In this document: one piece after another, positions 49,867-59,382 of the stretch
Layout of the letters: every line of letters begins with the position of its first letter
Numbering within the stretch: position 1 is the first letter of the stretch
From: Serratia sp. Ag1
GTDB lineage: Bacteria; Pseudomonadota; Gammaproteobacteria; Enterobacterales; Enterobacteriaceae
Length of the DNA: 64,000 nt
Assembly (NCBI RefSeq): GCF_000743355.1
Contig: NZ_JQEI01000013.1
Location: 1 to 64,000, forward strand
Reading direction: 5' to 3'
Program-made: the position numbers and the translations under genes
The notes under the pieces: model-generated
What the model was told of the DNA's origin: nothing
Seen by the model: the letters and a program-made list of their open reading frames with translations, nothing else
Databases searched by the model: none

Positions 49867-52412
49867 ACGTTGTTCTCCTCGGTTTCCAGAACCCTAACGG
49901 GGATGCGCTCATCCGGGCGCGCCGGGCGGTGTTGTTCGCGTTCAGGCACCACTTGCACGTTGGGATCGCGCTGGCTGCTGTTGATGAAGTGGGCGAAACG
50001 TACCTGAGCAGCGGGATTTTCGACGGTTTCTTTCCATTCGCAGATGACTGCGCTGCGCAGGCGGGCGATTTCGCTTTCCAACTGCTCATTGATCCCCAGT
50101 TTGTCGTCGATGATCACCTTGCGCAGATAATCGATACCGCCTTCCAGGCTTTCCAGCCAGACCGAGGTACGCTGCAACTTATCGCCAGTGCGGATATAGA
50201 ACATCATAAAGCGGTCGAGATAGCGGAGGAGCGTATCGCTGTCGAGATCCGCTGCCAGCAGATCGGCATGGCGCGGTTTCATCCCACCGTTGCCGCAGAC
50301 ATACAGGTTCCAGCCGTTTTCGGTGGCAATGATACCCACGTCTTTCCCCTGTGCTTCGGCACATTCACGGGTACAGCCAGAAACGCCGAACTTCATTTTG
50401 TGCGGAGTACGGATGCCTTTGTAGCGGTGTTCAAGCTGTACACCAAAACCCACGCTGTCGCCGACGCCATAACGGCACCAGGTGCTGCCAACGCAGGTTT
50501 TCGCCATGCGCAGCGCTTTGGCATAAGCGTGACCGGTTTCGAACCCGGCGGCGATCAGCTTGCTCCAGATGGCGGGTAAGTCGTCTTTCTGCGCGCCGAA
50601 CATGCCGATGCGCTGTGAGCCGGTTATTTTGGTATACAGATTATATTCTTTGGCGATCTGGCCGATGGCCAGCAGGCCTTCTGGAGTGATTTCCCCCCCG
50701 GCAGAGCGTGGGATCACCGAATAGGTGCCATCCTTCTGGATATTGCCGAGGAAGTTGTCGTTGGTGTCTTGCAGCGGCGTATGTTGTGGCTTGAGCACGT
50801 ACTCATTCCAGCAGGAGGCCAACAGTGAACCCACCGTGGGTTTACACACTTCGCAGCCGTAGCCTTTGCCGTATTTCGCCAGCAACTCCTCAAAGGTTTT
50901 AATGCCTTCGACGCGGATCAGGTGGTACAGCTCCTGGCGGGAATACGCAAAGTGCTCGCACAGGTGGTTATTCACCTCAATCCCCTGTTTGCTCAGTTCG
51001 GCATTCAGCACTTGGGTGATTAACGGCACACAGCCGCCGCAGCCGGTTCCCGCTTTGGTTTCAGACTTGATGGCCGCGACGGTGTGGCAACCCAGGTTCA
51101 CCGCTTTGATGATGTCGCCTTTGCTGACGTCGAAGCAGGAACAAATCTGGGCAGTGTCTGGCAGCGAATCGACACCGATCGCCGGTTTGCTGCCTGCATG
51201 GGCTGGCAGGATCAGGCTGTCTGGGTTTTCCGGCAGTTCAATATTATTCAGGGCTAACTGCAACAGGTTGCCGTAGTCGCTGGTATCTCCCACCAAAACT
51301 GCGCCGAGCAGGGTTTTATTGTCTGCGCTGACCACCAGACGTTTATAGACTTCTTTGCTTTCATCCAGATAGACGTAGCTGCGTGCTCCGGCAGTGCGGG
51401 CATGGGCATCGCCGATACCGCCGACGTCAACGCCCAGCAGCTTCAGCTTGGCGCTCATATCCGCGCCCTGGAAGGAGCTGTCACGATTCAGTAAATGGTC
51501 AGCAGTCACCTGCGCCATTTTGTATCCTGGTGCAACCAGGCCGAAGGTACGTTCGCGCCATGAGGCACATTCACCGATGGCGTAGACATCCGGATCGGAA
51601 GTCTGGCAAGCGTCGTTAATCGCAATACCACCGCGCGGTGCCGTTGCCAGCCCGCACTGATGGGCCAGTTTGTCCTGCGGGCGGATGCCGGTGGAGAAGA
51701 CGATGAAATCAACTTGCAGCTCACTGCCGTCGGCAAAGTGCATGGTTTTACGTGCGTTTTGCCCACCGTTGACAATTTCGGTGGTGTTTTTGCCGGTGTG
51801 GACTTTAACGCCCATCCGCTCGATCTTGCGGCGCAATTGATCGCCGCCCATCGCGTCGAGCTGTTCGGCCATCAGCATTGGGGCGAATTCAATAACGTGA
51901 GTTTCAATCCCTAAGCTTTTCAGTGCCCCGGCGGCTTCCAAGCCGAGCAGGCCACCGCCAACTACCGCACCGCGCTTGCTGCGGCGTGCACAGGATTCGA
52001 TAGCGTTCAGATCTTCAATGGTGCGGTAAACGAAGCAATCCTGGCTTTCGGAGCCTTTGATCGGTGGGATCCACGGATAGGAACCGGTAGCCATGACGAG
52101 CTTGTCGTAATACACCGTGCGGCCGGTGTTGGAGTGGATCACCTTTTCCGCCCGGTTAATGGTGATGGCACGTTCGCCTACCAGCACTTTCACGCCCTGT
52201 TTTTCGTAAAAGCCTTCACGTACCAGCGAAAGTTCTTCGGCAGTGTGGTGAGAAAAATAGGAGGAGAGATGCACACGATCGTAGGCGATACGGGGTTCTT
52301 CACAAAAGATGGTTATTTCAAACTGATCTTTGTCTGCCTTATCCAGCAGATCTTCGATAAATCGGTGGCCGACCATGCCGTTGCCGATGACAGCGAGTTT
52401 CACTCTACTCAT
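49863..52412 (-). CDS. nirB: NADH-dependent nitrite reductase large subunit NirB
   Basis: 849 residues from the ATG at 52412, preceded by GAGG at 5 bases; a 28-residue extension is rejected because it would cross the promoter. Domains in order are FAD/NAD oxidoreductase (IGNGMVGHR near the start, then GGGLLGLEAAGAL), a BFD-like [2Fe-2S] region (ICSCFDVSKGDI with CGGC), and a siroheme/[4Fe-4S] reductase domain with CVGSTWC and CTRECAEAQGKD. It reduces nitrite to ammonium in the cytoplasm in anaerobic growth. It heads nirBDC-cysG. Confidence 0.97.
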   Translation of the reverse strand: MSRVKLAVIGNGMVGHRFIEDLLDKADKDQFEITIFCEEPRIAYDRVHLSSYFSHHTAEELSLVREGFYEKQGVKVLVGERAITINRAEKVIHSNTGRTVYYDKLVMATGSYPWIPPIKGSESQDCFVYRTIEDLNAIESCARRSKRGAVVGGGLLGLEAAGALKSLGIETHVIEFAPMLMAEQLDAMGGDQLRRKIERMGVKVHTGKNTTEIVNGGQNARKTMHFADGSELQVDFIVFSTGIRPQDKLAHQCGLATAPRGGIAINDACQTSDPDVYAIGECASWRERTFGLVAPGYKMAQVTADHLLNRDSSFQGADMSAKLKLLGVDVGGIGDAHARTAGARSYVYLDESKEVYKRLVVSADNKTLLGAVLVGDTSDYGNLLQLALNNIELPENPDSLILPAHAGSKPAIGVDSLPDTAQICSCFDVSKGDIIKAVNLGCHTVAAIKSETKAGTGCGGCVPLITQVLNAELSKQGIEVNNHLCEHFAYSRQELYHLIRVEGIKTFEELLAKYGKGYGCEVCKPTVGSLLASCWNEYVLKPQHTPLQDTNDNFLGNIQKDGTYSVIPRSAGGEITPEGLLAIGQIAKEYNLYTKITGSQRIGMFGAQKDDLPAIWSKLIAAGFETGHAYAKALRMAKTCVGSTWCRYGVGDSVGFGVQLEHRYKGIRTPHKMKFGVSGCTRECAEAQGKDVGIIATENGWNLYVCGNGGMKPRHADLLAADLDSDTLLRYLDRFMMFYIRTGDKLQRTSVWLESLEGGIDYLRKVIIDDKLGINEQLESEIARLRSAVICEWKETVENPAAQVRFAHFINSSQRDPNVQVVPEREQHRPARPDERIPVRVLETEENNV

Positions 52413-52443
52413 TATTGCCTCAAAATTCTGATTTCCTAGGTGT

Positions 52444-52449
52444 ACCTTA
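52444..52449 (-). promoter_or_regulatory. Probable nirB promoter -10 element
   Basis: The minus strand reads TAAGGT, 4 of 6 matches to TATAAT. If the FNR site is centred at -41.5, transcription starts at about 52436, which puts this hexamer at -8 to -13. An FNR-dependent promoter often has a weak -10. Confidence 0.5.
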
Positions 52450-52470
52450 TTCCTCCCTGACAGCGATTTA

Positions 52471-52484
52471 TTGATACAAATCAA
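52471..52484 (-). promoter_or_regulatory. FNR site of the nirB promoter
   Basis: TTGATACAAATCAA is a perfect match to the FNR consensus TTGAT-N4-ATCAA. It lies 59-72 bases before the nirB start codon, which fits the -41.5 class II position seen at E. coli nirB. Confidence 0.88.
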
Positions 52485-52497
52485 TTTGGCTGCCATA

Positions 52498-52513
52498 TAC
52501 CTCTAATGTGGTA
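52498..52513 (-). promoter_or_regulatory. NarL/NarP 7-2-7 site of the nirB promoter
   Basis: TACCTCT-AA-TGTGGTA is an inverted pair of NarL heptamers with the 2-base spacing used by both NarL and NarP; one arm fits fully and the other at 6 of 7. Its centre is 28 bases upstream of the FNR centre, so it falls at -69.5, the same position as in E. coli. Confidence 0.75.
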
Positions 52514-52650
52514 TATGCATGATTTTTATCAATATTTGTTAAGTTGCGGTTTTTATTCAACTTTAGCTGAATCGAGCCAGTTAAGACGCAAGCTCTTTAT
52601 TTTGTCGTTGTGATAGAGAATTGAACCCAGTAAGAGAGGAACGGTGTTTG

Positions 52651-52666
52651 GCGAAACCGATTGCTT
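52651..52666 (+). promoter_or_regulatory. Candidate PurR operator of codBA
   Basis: GCGAAACCGATTGCTT resembles the PurR box (ACGCAAACGTTTTCNT, about 10 of 15 positions) and is closer still to the codB operator of E. coli as I remember it. It lies 62 bases before codB, in the promoter zone. Confidence 0.5.
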
Positions 52667-52727
52667 TCAGCGTGCCGCATTATAAACTGCGGCGGTTTTT
52701 TAACTGCATGGGGAAGGATGAAACGAT

Positions 52728-53981
52728 ATGGCTCAGGATAATAATTTCAGCCAGGGAGTGGTGCCGCAGCACGCCAAAAAAGGGGCATTGGCATTAACGT
52801 TTGTGATGTTGGGGCTCACTTTTTTCTCCGCCAGTATGTGGACCGGGGGAGCGTTAGGAACCGGGCTGGGCTATCGCGACTTCTTCCTGGCGGTGTTGAT
52901 AGGTAATCTGCTGTTGGGGATTTATACCGCTTGCCTGGGGTACATCGGTGCCCAAACCGGGTTGACCACGCACTTGCTGGCACGTTTTTCTTTCGGTACG
53001 CGCGGCTCGTGGTTGCCTTCGCTACTGCTCGGCGGTACGCAGGTGGGGTGGTTTGGCGTCGGAGTGGCGATGTTCGCTATTCCTGTAGGCAAGGCGACCG
53101 GTTGGGACATCAACGCTCTCATCGCTATTTCCGGTGTCTTGATGACCATAACGGTGTTCTTCGGCATCTCGGCGTTGACCATACTCTCGGCGATTGCGGT
53201 CCCGGCTATTGCGGTGCTGGGGAGTTATTCTGTCTGGCTGGCGGTGCAACATGCGGGCGGTATGGCGGTGGTACGTGCGATTACACCCGCAGAACCTCTG
53301 GCTTTTAACCACGCTTTGGCGATGGTGATCGGTTCCTTCATCAGTGCGGGTACTCTAACGGCTGACTTTGTGCGTTTTGGTCGCAGTGCCAAAATGGCGG
53401 TCATGGTCGCCTTGGTTGCTTTCTTCCTGGGTAACTCGCTGATGTTTATTTTTGGTGCCGCAGGCGCAGCAACGCTGGGGATGGCCGATATTTCTGACGT
53501 GATGTTTGCTCAAGGTTTGTTGCTGCCAGCCATCGTCGTGCTGGGGCTGAACATCTGGACGACCAACGATAATGCGCTATACGCTTCTGGCCTGGGTTTT
53601 GCCAATATCACCGGCTGGTCAAGCAAGGGATTGTCGCTGCTCAATGGGGCCATCGGTACGTTGAGCGCGTTGTGGCTGTATAATAATTTTGTCGGTTGGC
53701 TGACCTTCCTTTCCTCAGCCATTCCGCCTATCGGTGGGATTATTATCGTTGACTATCTGCTGAACCGGCGGCGTTACCTCACGTTTGCTCAGGCAAGGAT
53801 GATGGATATCAACTGGGTGGCGATCCTGGCCGTTGCGGTGGGGGTTGCTGCTGGGCACTGGCTGCCGGGGATTGTTCCGGTTAATGCCGTTCTGGGTGCC
53901 GCGTTGAGTTACGCAATATTGAACCCGCTGGTTAATCGCCAGTTTATTCAACAGACCAAGGAATCGTGTGCCAGTGAATAA
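52728..53981 (+). CDS. codB: Cytosine permease CodB
   Basis: 417-residue NCS1-family transporter with about 12 transmembrane helices. Family segments are [19 protein letters not shown] and [15 protein letters not shown] near helices 3 and 6. It brings cytosine into the cell by proton symport. codA follows with a 14-base overlap. codBA stands between nirB and tsgA, which are neighbours in E. coli. Confidence 0.95.
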   Translation: MAQDNNFSQGVVPQHAKKGALALTFVMLGLTFFSASMWTGGALGTGLGYRDFFLAVLIGNLLLGIYTACLGYIGAQTGLTTHLLARFSFGTRGSWLPSLLLGGTQVGWFGVGVAMFAIPVGKATGWDINALIAISGVLMTITVFFGISALTILSAIAVPAIAVLGSYSVWLAVQHAGGMAVVRAITPAEPLAFNHALAMVIGSFISAGTLTADFVRFGRSAKMAVMVALVAFFLGNSLMFIFGAAGAATLGMADISDVMFAQGLLLPAIVVLGLNIWTTNDNALYASGLGFANITGWSSKGLSLLNGAIGTLSALWLYNNFVGWLTFLSSAIPPIGGIIIVDYLLNRRRYLTFAQARMMDINWVAILAVAVGVAAGHWLPGIVPVNAVLGAALSYAILNPLVNRQFIQQTKESCASE

Positions 53982-55251
53982 TATAAAATATATCAATAAC
54001 CTGCGCCTCAATGACCATGAAGGGCTATGGCAACTGGCGTTTGAGCAGGGGCGCATTGCCCATATTATCCCGCAGCCTGCAGGGTTGGGAGCAGGTAGTG
54101 ATGCCCTCGATGCTGAGGGTGGTCTGGCCGTGCCCGCGTTTGTCGAACCGCATATTCATCTGGATACCACTCAGACTGCCGGGGAGCCCGCCTGGAATCA
54201 GTCAGGCACGTTGTTTGAAGGCATTGAGCGCTGGGCTGAGCGCAAGGCGCTGCTGACCCATGAAGACGTGAAGCAGCGCGCCTGGCAAACGCTGAAATGG
54301 CAGATCGCCAACGGCGTGCAGTATGTGCGTACTCATGTCGATGTTTCCGATCCTACGTTGACCGCACTGCGCGCCATGCTGGAAGTGAAGCAGGAGGTGG
54401 CTCCTTGGGTCACGCTGCAAATTGTGGCTTTCCCGCAGGAAGGGATCTTGTCTTATCCCAATGGCGAGGCGCTGTTGGAAGAGGCATTGCGTCTGGGGGC
54501 CGACGTGGTGGGAGCGATCCCGCATTTTGAATTCACCCGTGAATATGGCGTGGAGTCACTGCATAAAGCATTCGCTTTGGCGCAGAAGTACGATCGGCTG
54601 GTGGATGTGCACTGCGACGAGATCGACGATGAGCAATCACGCTTTGTCGAAACCGTGGCGGCGTTGGCGTTGAAACTGGAAATGGGCAGCAAGGTGACTG
54701 CCAGCCATACCACGGCGATGCATTCCTATAATGGCGCGTACGCTTCACGGTTGTTCCGCCTGCTGAAGATGTCTGGGATTAACTTTGTTGCCAATCCGTT
54801 GGTGAATATTCATTTGCAGGGGCGCTTCGATACTTACCCTAAGCGGCGTGGGATTACGCGGGTGAAAGAGATGCTGGAAGCAGACATTAACGTCTGTTTT
54901 GGTCATGACGACGTGTTCGATCCCTGGTATCCGCTCGGCACCGCTAATATGTTGCAAGTGTTGCACATGGGGCTGCATGTCTGCCAACTGATGGGTTACA
55001 GCCAGATCAACGATGGCCTGAACCTGATCACCACCCACAGCGCGCGGACGATGCATTTGCAGGATTATGGCTTGGAGGTGGGTAATAGCGCCAATCTGGT
55101 GATCCTGCCAGCAGAAAACGGTTTTGACGCGGTGCGCCGCCAAACGCCAGTGCGTTATTCCATCCGCCATGGCGCGGTCATTGCTGAAACCCAACCGGCG
55201 ACCACTAGGCTGTATCTGCAAGATGAGGAGAGAGTGGATTTCCGGCGTTAG
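53968..55251 (+). CDS. codA: Cytosine deaminase CodA
   Basis: 427-residue amidohydrolase that turns cytosine into uracil and ammonia. Metal ligands lie in [33 protein letters not shown] and [12 protein letters not shown]. It matches E. coli CodA almost throughout. The start is a GTG at 53968 inside the last codons of codB, so it relies on coupled translation. A hairpin follows the stop. Confidence 0.96.
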   Translation: MPVNNIKYINNLRLNDHEGLWQLAFEQGRIAHIIPQPAGLGAGSDALDAEGGLAVPAFVEPHIHLDTTQTAGEPAWNQSGTLFEGIERWAERKALLTHEDVKQRAWQTLKWQIANGVQYVRTHVDVSDPTLTALRAMLEVKQEVAPWVTLQIVAFPQEGILSYPNGEALLEEALRLGADVVGAIPHFEFTREYGVESLHKAFALAQKYDRLVDVHCDEIDDEQSRFVETVAALALKLEMGSKVTASHTTAMHSYNGAYASRLFRLLKMSGINFVANPLVNIHLQGRFDTYPKRRGITRVKEMLEADINVCFGHDDVFDPWYPLGTANMLQVLHMGLHVCQLMGYSQINDGLNLITTHSARTMHLQDYGLEVGNSANLVILPAENGFDAVRRQTPVRYSIRHGAVIAETQPATTRLYLQDEERVDFRR

Positions 55252-55261
55252 GTACCATGAA

Positions 55262-55287
55262 AAGGGTTCTGCGGTAGCAGAACCCTT
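55262..55287 (-). terminator. codA/tsgA convergent terminator
   Basis: A perfect 11-bp stem, AAGGGTTCTGC and GCAGAACCCTT, with a 4-base loop. On the minus strand TTTTC follows, so it best serves tsgA; it may also stop codBA. Confidence 0.7.
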
Positions 55288-55305
55288 ATGTATAATCATC
55301 AAAAC

Positions 55306-56490
55306 TTAGTGAGTTACATGCCCATGACTGCGATGCTTGGTGACAAAACCGAGCAGCAGACACATCACAAACACCGCCAGATACAGGCCGTTCGCGGCGG
55401 TCAGCGCTGCGTGTGCGCCGCCTTTAGCCACCAGCGGGCCAGTCACCACAAAGGTCAACATGGTGCCGATGGTGCCGCAGGTCAGGATAAAGTTGACCAG
55501 CTTTGGTGAAGAAACCTTGGTCTGCAGCGAACCGAGGGTAATCAGCGTGGTGTAGATGGCGCTGGAAACGAAGCCCAAAGCCATAATGTAGTAACCCAGG
55601 TATTGTGGGTTATCGCTGCTGACAAACAGGTACATCGCACCCGTTGCCAACGCCGCCAGCACGGTCACGATACGTTGCAGATCAAAGAAGCGCAGGATAA
55701 AGCTGAACACCCACATACCGACCATATAGGATGTCCAGAAATCGCTCACCAGCTTACCTGCCTGGCCGATATCCATATTGAAGGACTTGGTGGCGTATTC
55801 CGGTACCCACTGGATAAAACCCAACTGGCCGAGGATGTAGCACAGCGCGGCGATCGACAGGAACAGCACGCCGATCCCCCATTTCTCTTTGACCACTGGC
55901 TCAGCATTTTCCGGCCCTTGGTTACCGAGCACCGGGAACTCGGAGCACAGAGTTAACAAGAAGATCGCCACGTACAGCAGGCCAATACAGGCATAAACCC
56001 AGTACCAACCGATGCTGCGAGCCAGCAGCATGGCGGCGACGATCGGGAAAATCATCCCGGCCATGCTGAAGAACGAATCGGTGAACAGCAGGCGCGAACC
56101 GCGCTGGCGGCCAGCGTACATATGGGTAATCAGGAAGGTGCCGATCGACATGGTAATGCCGCTGACGACGCCAAGCACAAACATGCACAGTGAGAACAGG
56201 GTCAGGCTTTTACTGACCATCAGCCCGGCCACCGCCAGCAGCATCAGGACAAAGCCAAACAGCAACTGGCGTTTCAATGGGATGATTTCCATCAGCCAGG
56301 CATTGAGGAAGATCGAAATCAGAATACCGGCATTAAGAAAGGTAAAGGTGTTACTCATGCTGGAAACCGGCAGATTGAAATATTCTGCGATGTTGCCCAT
56401 CACCATCCCTGTGACGATCACTAAAGCGCCGGTCAGCGCGTAAGAAAAGAAGCTGATCCATGTTAGCCGGATGCGGTTGCTGTCATTCAT
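55306..56490 (-). CDS. tsgA: Major facilitator transporter TsgA
   Basis: 394-residue MFS protein with about 12 transmembrane helices, matching TsgA (YhfC). Typical segments are [20 protein letters not shown] and [15 protein letters not shown]. Its substrate is not known; in Salmonella the gene was linked to selenite/tellurite response. In E. coli it lies between nirB and ppiA; here codBA and a PTS operon flank it. Confidence 0.92.
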   Translation of the reverse strand: MNDSNRIRLTWISFFSYALTGALVIVTGMVMGNIAEYFNLPVSSMSNTFTFLNAGILISIFLNAWLMEIIPLKRQLLFGFVLMLLAVAGLMVSKSLTLFSLCMFVLGVVSGITMSIGTFLITHMYAGRQRGSRLLFTDSFFSMAGMIFPIVAAMLLARSIGWYWVYACIGLLYVAIFLLTLCSEFPVLGNQGPENAEPVVKEKWGIGVLFLSIAALCYILGQLGFIQWVPEYATKSFNMDIGQAGKLVSDFWTSYMVGMWVFSFILRFFDLQRIVTVLAALATGAMYLFVSSDNPQYLGYYIMALGFVSSAIYTTLITLGSLQTKVSSPKLVNFILTCGTIGTMLTFVVTGPLVAKGGAHAALTAANGLYLAVFVMCLLLGFVTKHRSHGHVTH

Positions 56491-56685
56491 TGTATAGGCC
56501 TGATTGATGACTGTTGCGGTTGAGGTTCAAAACTGGCGCAAGGCCACTGGTTTTTGCTGGAAAGACAGAGAGAATCCCGTTCAGGTCACCAGAATGTGGA
56601 TCCTAGCAATAGCTTACGGGATTTTTTGTGATGGAAATCTTCTTTACGATGCAAAAAAGTGAAATTAAAAAAATATCCTTGTGAT

Positions 56686-57669
56686 CTATATTGCAATCGT
56701 CGCGATCGAGTCGCGGCGCACCACAATGGGTTCAAACGCCACCGCAGGCGTGAGTGGATTGATTAACCGGCGGGTAGCATATTGCGCCATCTCAGTGATG
56801 GGGAAATGCACGCTGGTGAGAGCCGGGCGTACAAAAGGCGCACGCTCACCGCTGTCATAGCAGATCAGTGCTATATCCTGCGGTACGCGCAGGTGGTGCT
56901 CGTTAATCGCCAGCAGGGCACCAATGGCCATTTCTTCATTACAGCAATAAATAGCGCTTGGCAGCGTTGCGCGGCGCAACAGTTGGTCGGCACAGTCGTA
57001 GCCGCTTTGCAGATCGTAAACTCCCGCCAGGCAATCCACCGGTTGCAGATCGGCGGCCTGCATCGCGTTGAGGAAACCCTGCAGCCGCAATTGGCTAGAG
57101 GCGCGCTGCATCGGGCCGCTGATGCAGGCAATGCGCTGGTGGCCAGCATCGATCAGCGCTTGTGTCGCCATCTGGCTGGCGCGCACGTGATCAAACGTCA
57201 CGCAACGTTCCTCTAGGCCCGGCACCAGGCGATCCAGCAACACAAAAGGGCGCTGCTGCTCTGTGGCTAACTGGCGGAGTTGATCGTCAGAAAGAAAACG
57301 CACGTGCAGGATCACGCCGTCGCAACGCAGGCTGAACAGGCGTTGAATGGCCAACAGTTCGTTCTCAGCGCTGTTGCGCCCTTGGGTGACCAGCAGTTGT
57401 TTGCCGTGTGATTCTGCCTCGGTTTGTACAAAATCCATCAGCGCACCAAAAAATCCACCACGGTAAGACGTGGTGACTAGGCCGAGCGTATTGCTGTGGC
57501 TGGAGGCCAGCGCTCTGGCTGCCGGGTTGGGGGTATAACCCAGTTCTGCCACCGCTTTGGCAACTTTTTCACGCGTAAGGAGTTTTACGTTGCTGTCACC
57601 ATTGACCACGCGCGAGACGGTGGCTCGAGATACTCCGGCTAACGCTGCAACATCTTCCAGTGTCACCAT
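56686..57669 (-). CDS. LacI-family repressor of the beta-glucoside PTS operon
   Basis: 327 residues. The N-terminal helix-turn-helix is at 1-24 (TLEDVAALAGVSRATVSRVV), with a LacI hinge (NPAARALAS, 51-59) and a periplasmic-binding-protein-like effector domain. It is the last gene of the PTS operon, 46 bases after the GH4 gene, so it is probably autoregulated. The likely operator is the palindrome at 61070-61085. The inducer is probably a beta-linked disaccharide or its phosphate. Related to AscG/CelR-type regulators; no symbol is assigned. Confidence 0.85.
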   Translation of the reverse strand: MVTLEDVAALAGVSRATVSRVVNGDSNVKLLTREKVAKAVAELGYTPNPAARALASSHSNTLGLVTTSYRGGFFGALMDFVQTEAESHGKQLLVTQGRNSAENELLAIQRLFSLRCDGVILHVRFLSDDQLRQLATEQQRPFVLLDRLVPGLEERCVTFDHVRASQMATQALIDAGHQRIACISGPMQRASSQLRLQGFLNAMQAADLQPVDCLAGVYDLQSGYDCADQLLRRATLPSAIYCCNEEMAIGALLAINEHHLRVPQDIALICYDSGERAPFVRPALTSVHFPITEMAQYATRRLINPLTPAVAFEPIVVRRDSIATIAI

Positions 57670-57714
57670 TATTCTGCTCCTGATTATATGTCCCCTTGTT
57701 TTAGGTGCGATGTG

Positions 57715-59022
57715 CTATTTAAATTGCGGCAAATAAGCCTGGTTCACCGCTAATACTTCTTCCAGCAGCGGTTGGGCAATCTGGGCATTGGCGATTAACG
57801 GGTTGGTCACCAGGGCCAGCAGAGCACTGCGGCGATCGCCGTGTACGGCGGCTTCAATTGTCAGGCGCTCGTAGGTTTTTATCTGTTGGGTTAGCGCGTG
57901 CATCGATTCCGCCAGCTTGCCGAAAGTGAGCGGGTGTGCGCCCTGAGCATCGACGACGCAGTTGGTTTCTATCACAGCATCGTCTGGCAAACCACCAATA
58001 GCGCCACGGTTTGCGGTATTGACAACTAATTGCGTCCCGAGATTATTGTGAATCGCACGAATCAGTTCCAGCGCGACTTCCGAATAAAACGAACCGCCAC
58101 GGAAGCTGAGCTGCTCGGGTTTGCTGTCCAGATGCGGATCGGCATACAGTTCAAACAGCGCTTGCTCCACCTGCATCACCTGTTCTGCACGGGTGCCGCG
58201 CTCGGTTGCGGCGGCGGTTTCTTCTGCCAGCATCTGCTGAGTCTGGTAGAAATAACGATGATAAGGGCAGGGGATAGCACCGACCGCCCGCAGGAACTCC
58301 GGCGGCCACGGCTCTTCTTTGATGTTGTTCATGGTTAATGTCGCGCCGTTGCACAGCATGTCGATCACGTTGCCGGTGACGTCCTGGCCGTTTTGCAGCA
58401 CTTTGTGTACCCAAACCAGGTGATTCAGCCCGGCAAACTGCAATTGCACCTGGTCGTAAGGAGCTTGCAGCATATTGGCAATCATATGGTGCATGCTGAT
58501 GGGCACGTTGCACAGGCCGATGATTTTCGCTTTGGTATAACGCGAAACCGCTTCGGTCACGATGCCTGCCGGATTGGTGAAATTGATGATCCAGGCGTTC
58601 GGTGCCAATTGTTCCACTTTACGGGCGATGTTCAGCATGACCGGTATGGTGCGCAGTGCTTTGGCAAAACCGCCGATGCCGGTGGTTTCCTGGCCGATTA
58701 GGCGGTATTTCAGGCCTAAACGTTCATCGGCAGCGCGCGCGGGCAACTGGCCGACGCGCAGTTGCGTCAGCACAAACTTGGCCCCGCGAATGGCTTCGTC
58801 CAGCTCGAAATGCACGCTGACTTTCACCTGCTCCAAGCCGTTACGTGCCAACATGCGCTGAGTCAACGCCGCAATGATCGCCACTTTTTCGCGGCCTGGC
58901 TCGACGTCGACCAACGCCAGTTCGGTCACCGGCAACTCCGCAATACGCTGAATCAGGCCCTCCACCAGTTCCGGCGTATAGCTGCTGCCGCCGCCGATAA
59001 TGGCAATTTTCAACGAACTCAT
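57715..59022 (-). CDS. GH4 6-phospho-beta-glucosidase
   Basis: 435-residue glycoside hydrolase of family 4, which uses NAD and a divalent metal. The NAD-binding IIGGGSSYTPELVEG is at residues 8-22; the metal-binding Cys lies in GLCNVPISMHHM and the partner His in GLNHLVW. It splits phosphorylated beta-glucosides such as cellobiose-6-phosphate after PTS uptake. Its start overlaps the IIA gene by four bases. It resembles the CelF/LicH branch; substrate inferred from operon partners. Confidence 0.9.
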   Translation of the reverse strand: MSSLKIAIIGGGSSYTPELVEGLIQRIAELPVTELALVDVEPGREKVAIIAALTQRMLARNGLEQVKVSVHFELDEAIRGAKFVLTQLRVGQLPARAADERLGLKYRLIGQETTGIGGFAKALRTIPVMLNIARKVEQLAPNAWIINFTNPAGIVTEAVSRYTKAKIIGLCNVPISMHHMIANMLQAPYDQVQLQFAGLNHLVWVHKVLQNGQDVTGNVIDMLCNGATLTMNNIKEEPWPPEFLRAVGAIPCPYHRYFYQTQQMLAEETAAATERGTRAEQVMQVEQALFELYADPHLDSKPEQLSFRGGSFYSEVALELIRAIHNNLGTQLVVNTANRGAIGGLPDDAVIETNCVVDAQGAHPLTFGKLAESMHALTQQIKTYERLTIEAAVHGDRRSALLALVTNPLIANAQIAQPLLEEVLAVNQAYLPQFK

Positions 59023-59369
59023 GAATGGGTCTCCTGTTGCGCCTGACGGCGGTAAAGTTCAATCATGTCGCCAGCCAAGTCCTGAATGACCATGGCGTTC
59101 ATCAAGTGATCCTGTGCATGTACGGTGATCAGGGTGATCGGCAGCTTGCCGCAGCCTTCGTCCAGGCCGATAAGCTGGGTTTGAATATGATGCGCATGCT
59201 TTACCGCTTGCTGTGATTCGGCCATATGCGCAGCCGAGGCGGCGAAATCACCGGCACGCGCCTGTTGCAACGCCATCAGTGCGCTGCTGCGGGCACTGCC
59301 CGCGAACACCAGCAATTCCATGATGATGCTTTCAAAATCCGGGCTGACATCAGCCATCAATTCCGTCAC
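59019..59369 (-). CDS. PTS lactose/cellobiose-family EIIA component
   Basis: 116-residue helical EIIA of the lactose/chitobiose family. The phosphorylated histidine is probably in TVHAQDHLMNAM. The start is a GTG at 59369, which has GGAG 7 bases before it; a later ATG at 59357 has no such site. It passes phosphate from HPr to EIIB. It lies between the IIC and GH4 genes. Confidence 0.88.
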   Translation of the reverse strand: MTELMADVSPDFESIIMELLVFAGSARSSALMALQQARAGDFAASAAHMAESQQAVKHAHHIQTQLIGLDEGCGKLPITLITVHAQDHLMNAMVIQDLAGDMIELYRRQAQQETHS

Positions 59370-59382
59370 GTCATTTCTCCTG

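Larger units (their letters stand above)
52413..52727. promoter_or_regulatory. nirB-codB divergent control region
   Basis: 315 bases between divergent operons. The nirB half holds the FNR and NarL/NarP sites. The codB half holds a PurR-like box at 52651. From 52514 to 52650 I see A+T-rich sequence, likely promoter DNA for codBA, but no site I can name. Confidence 0.6.
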
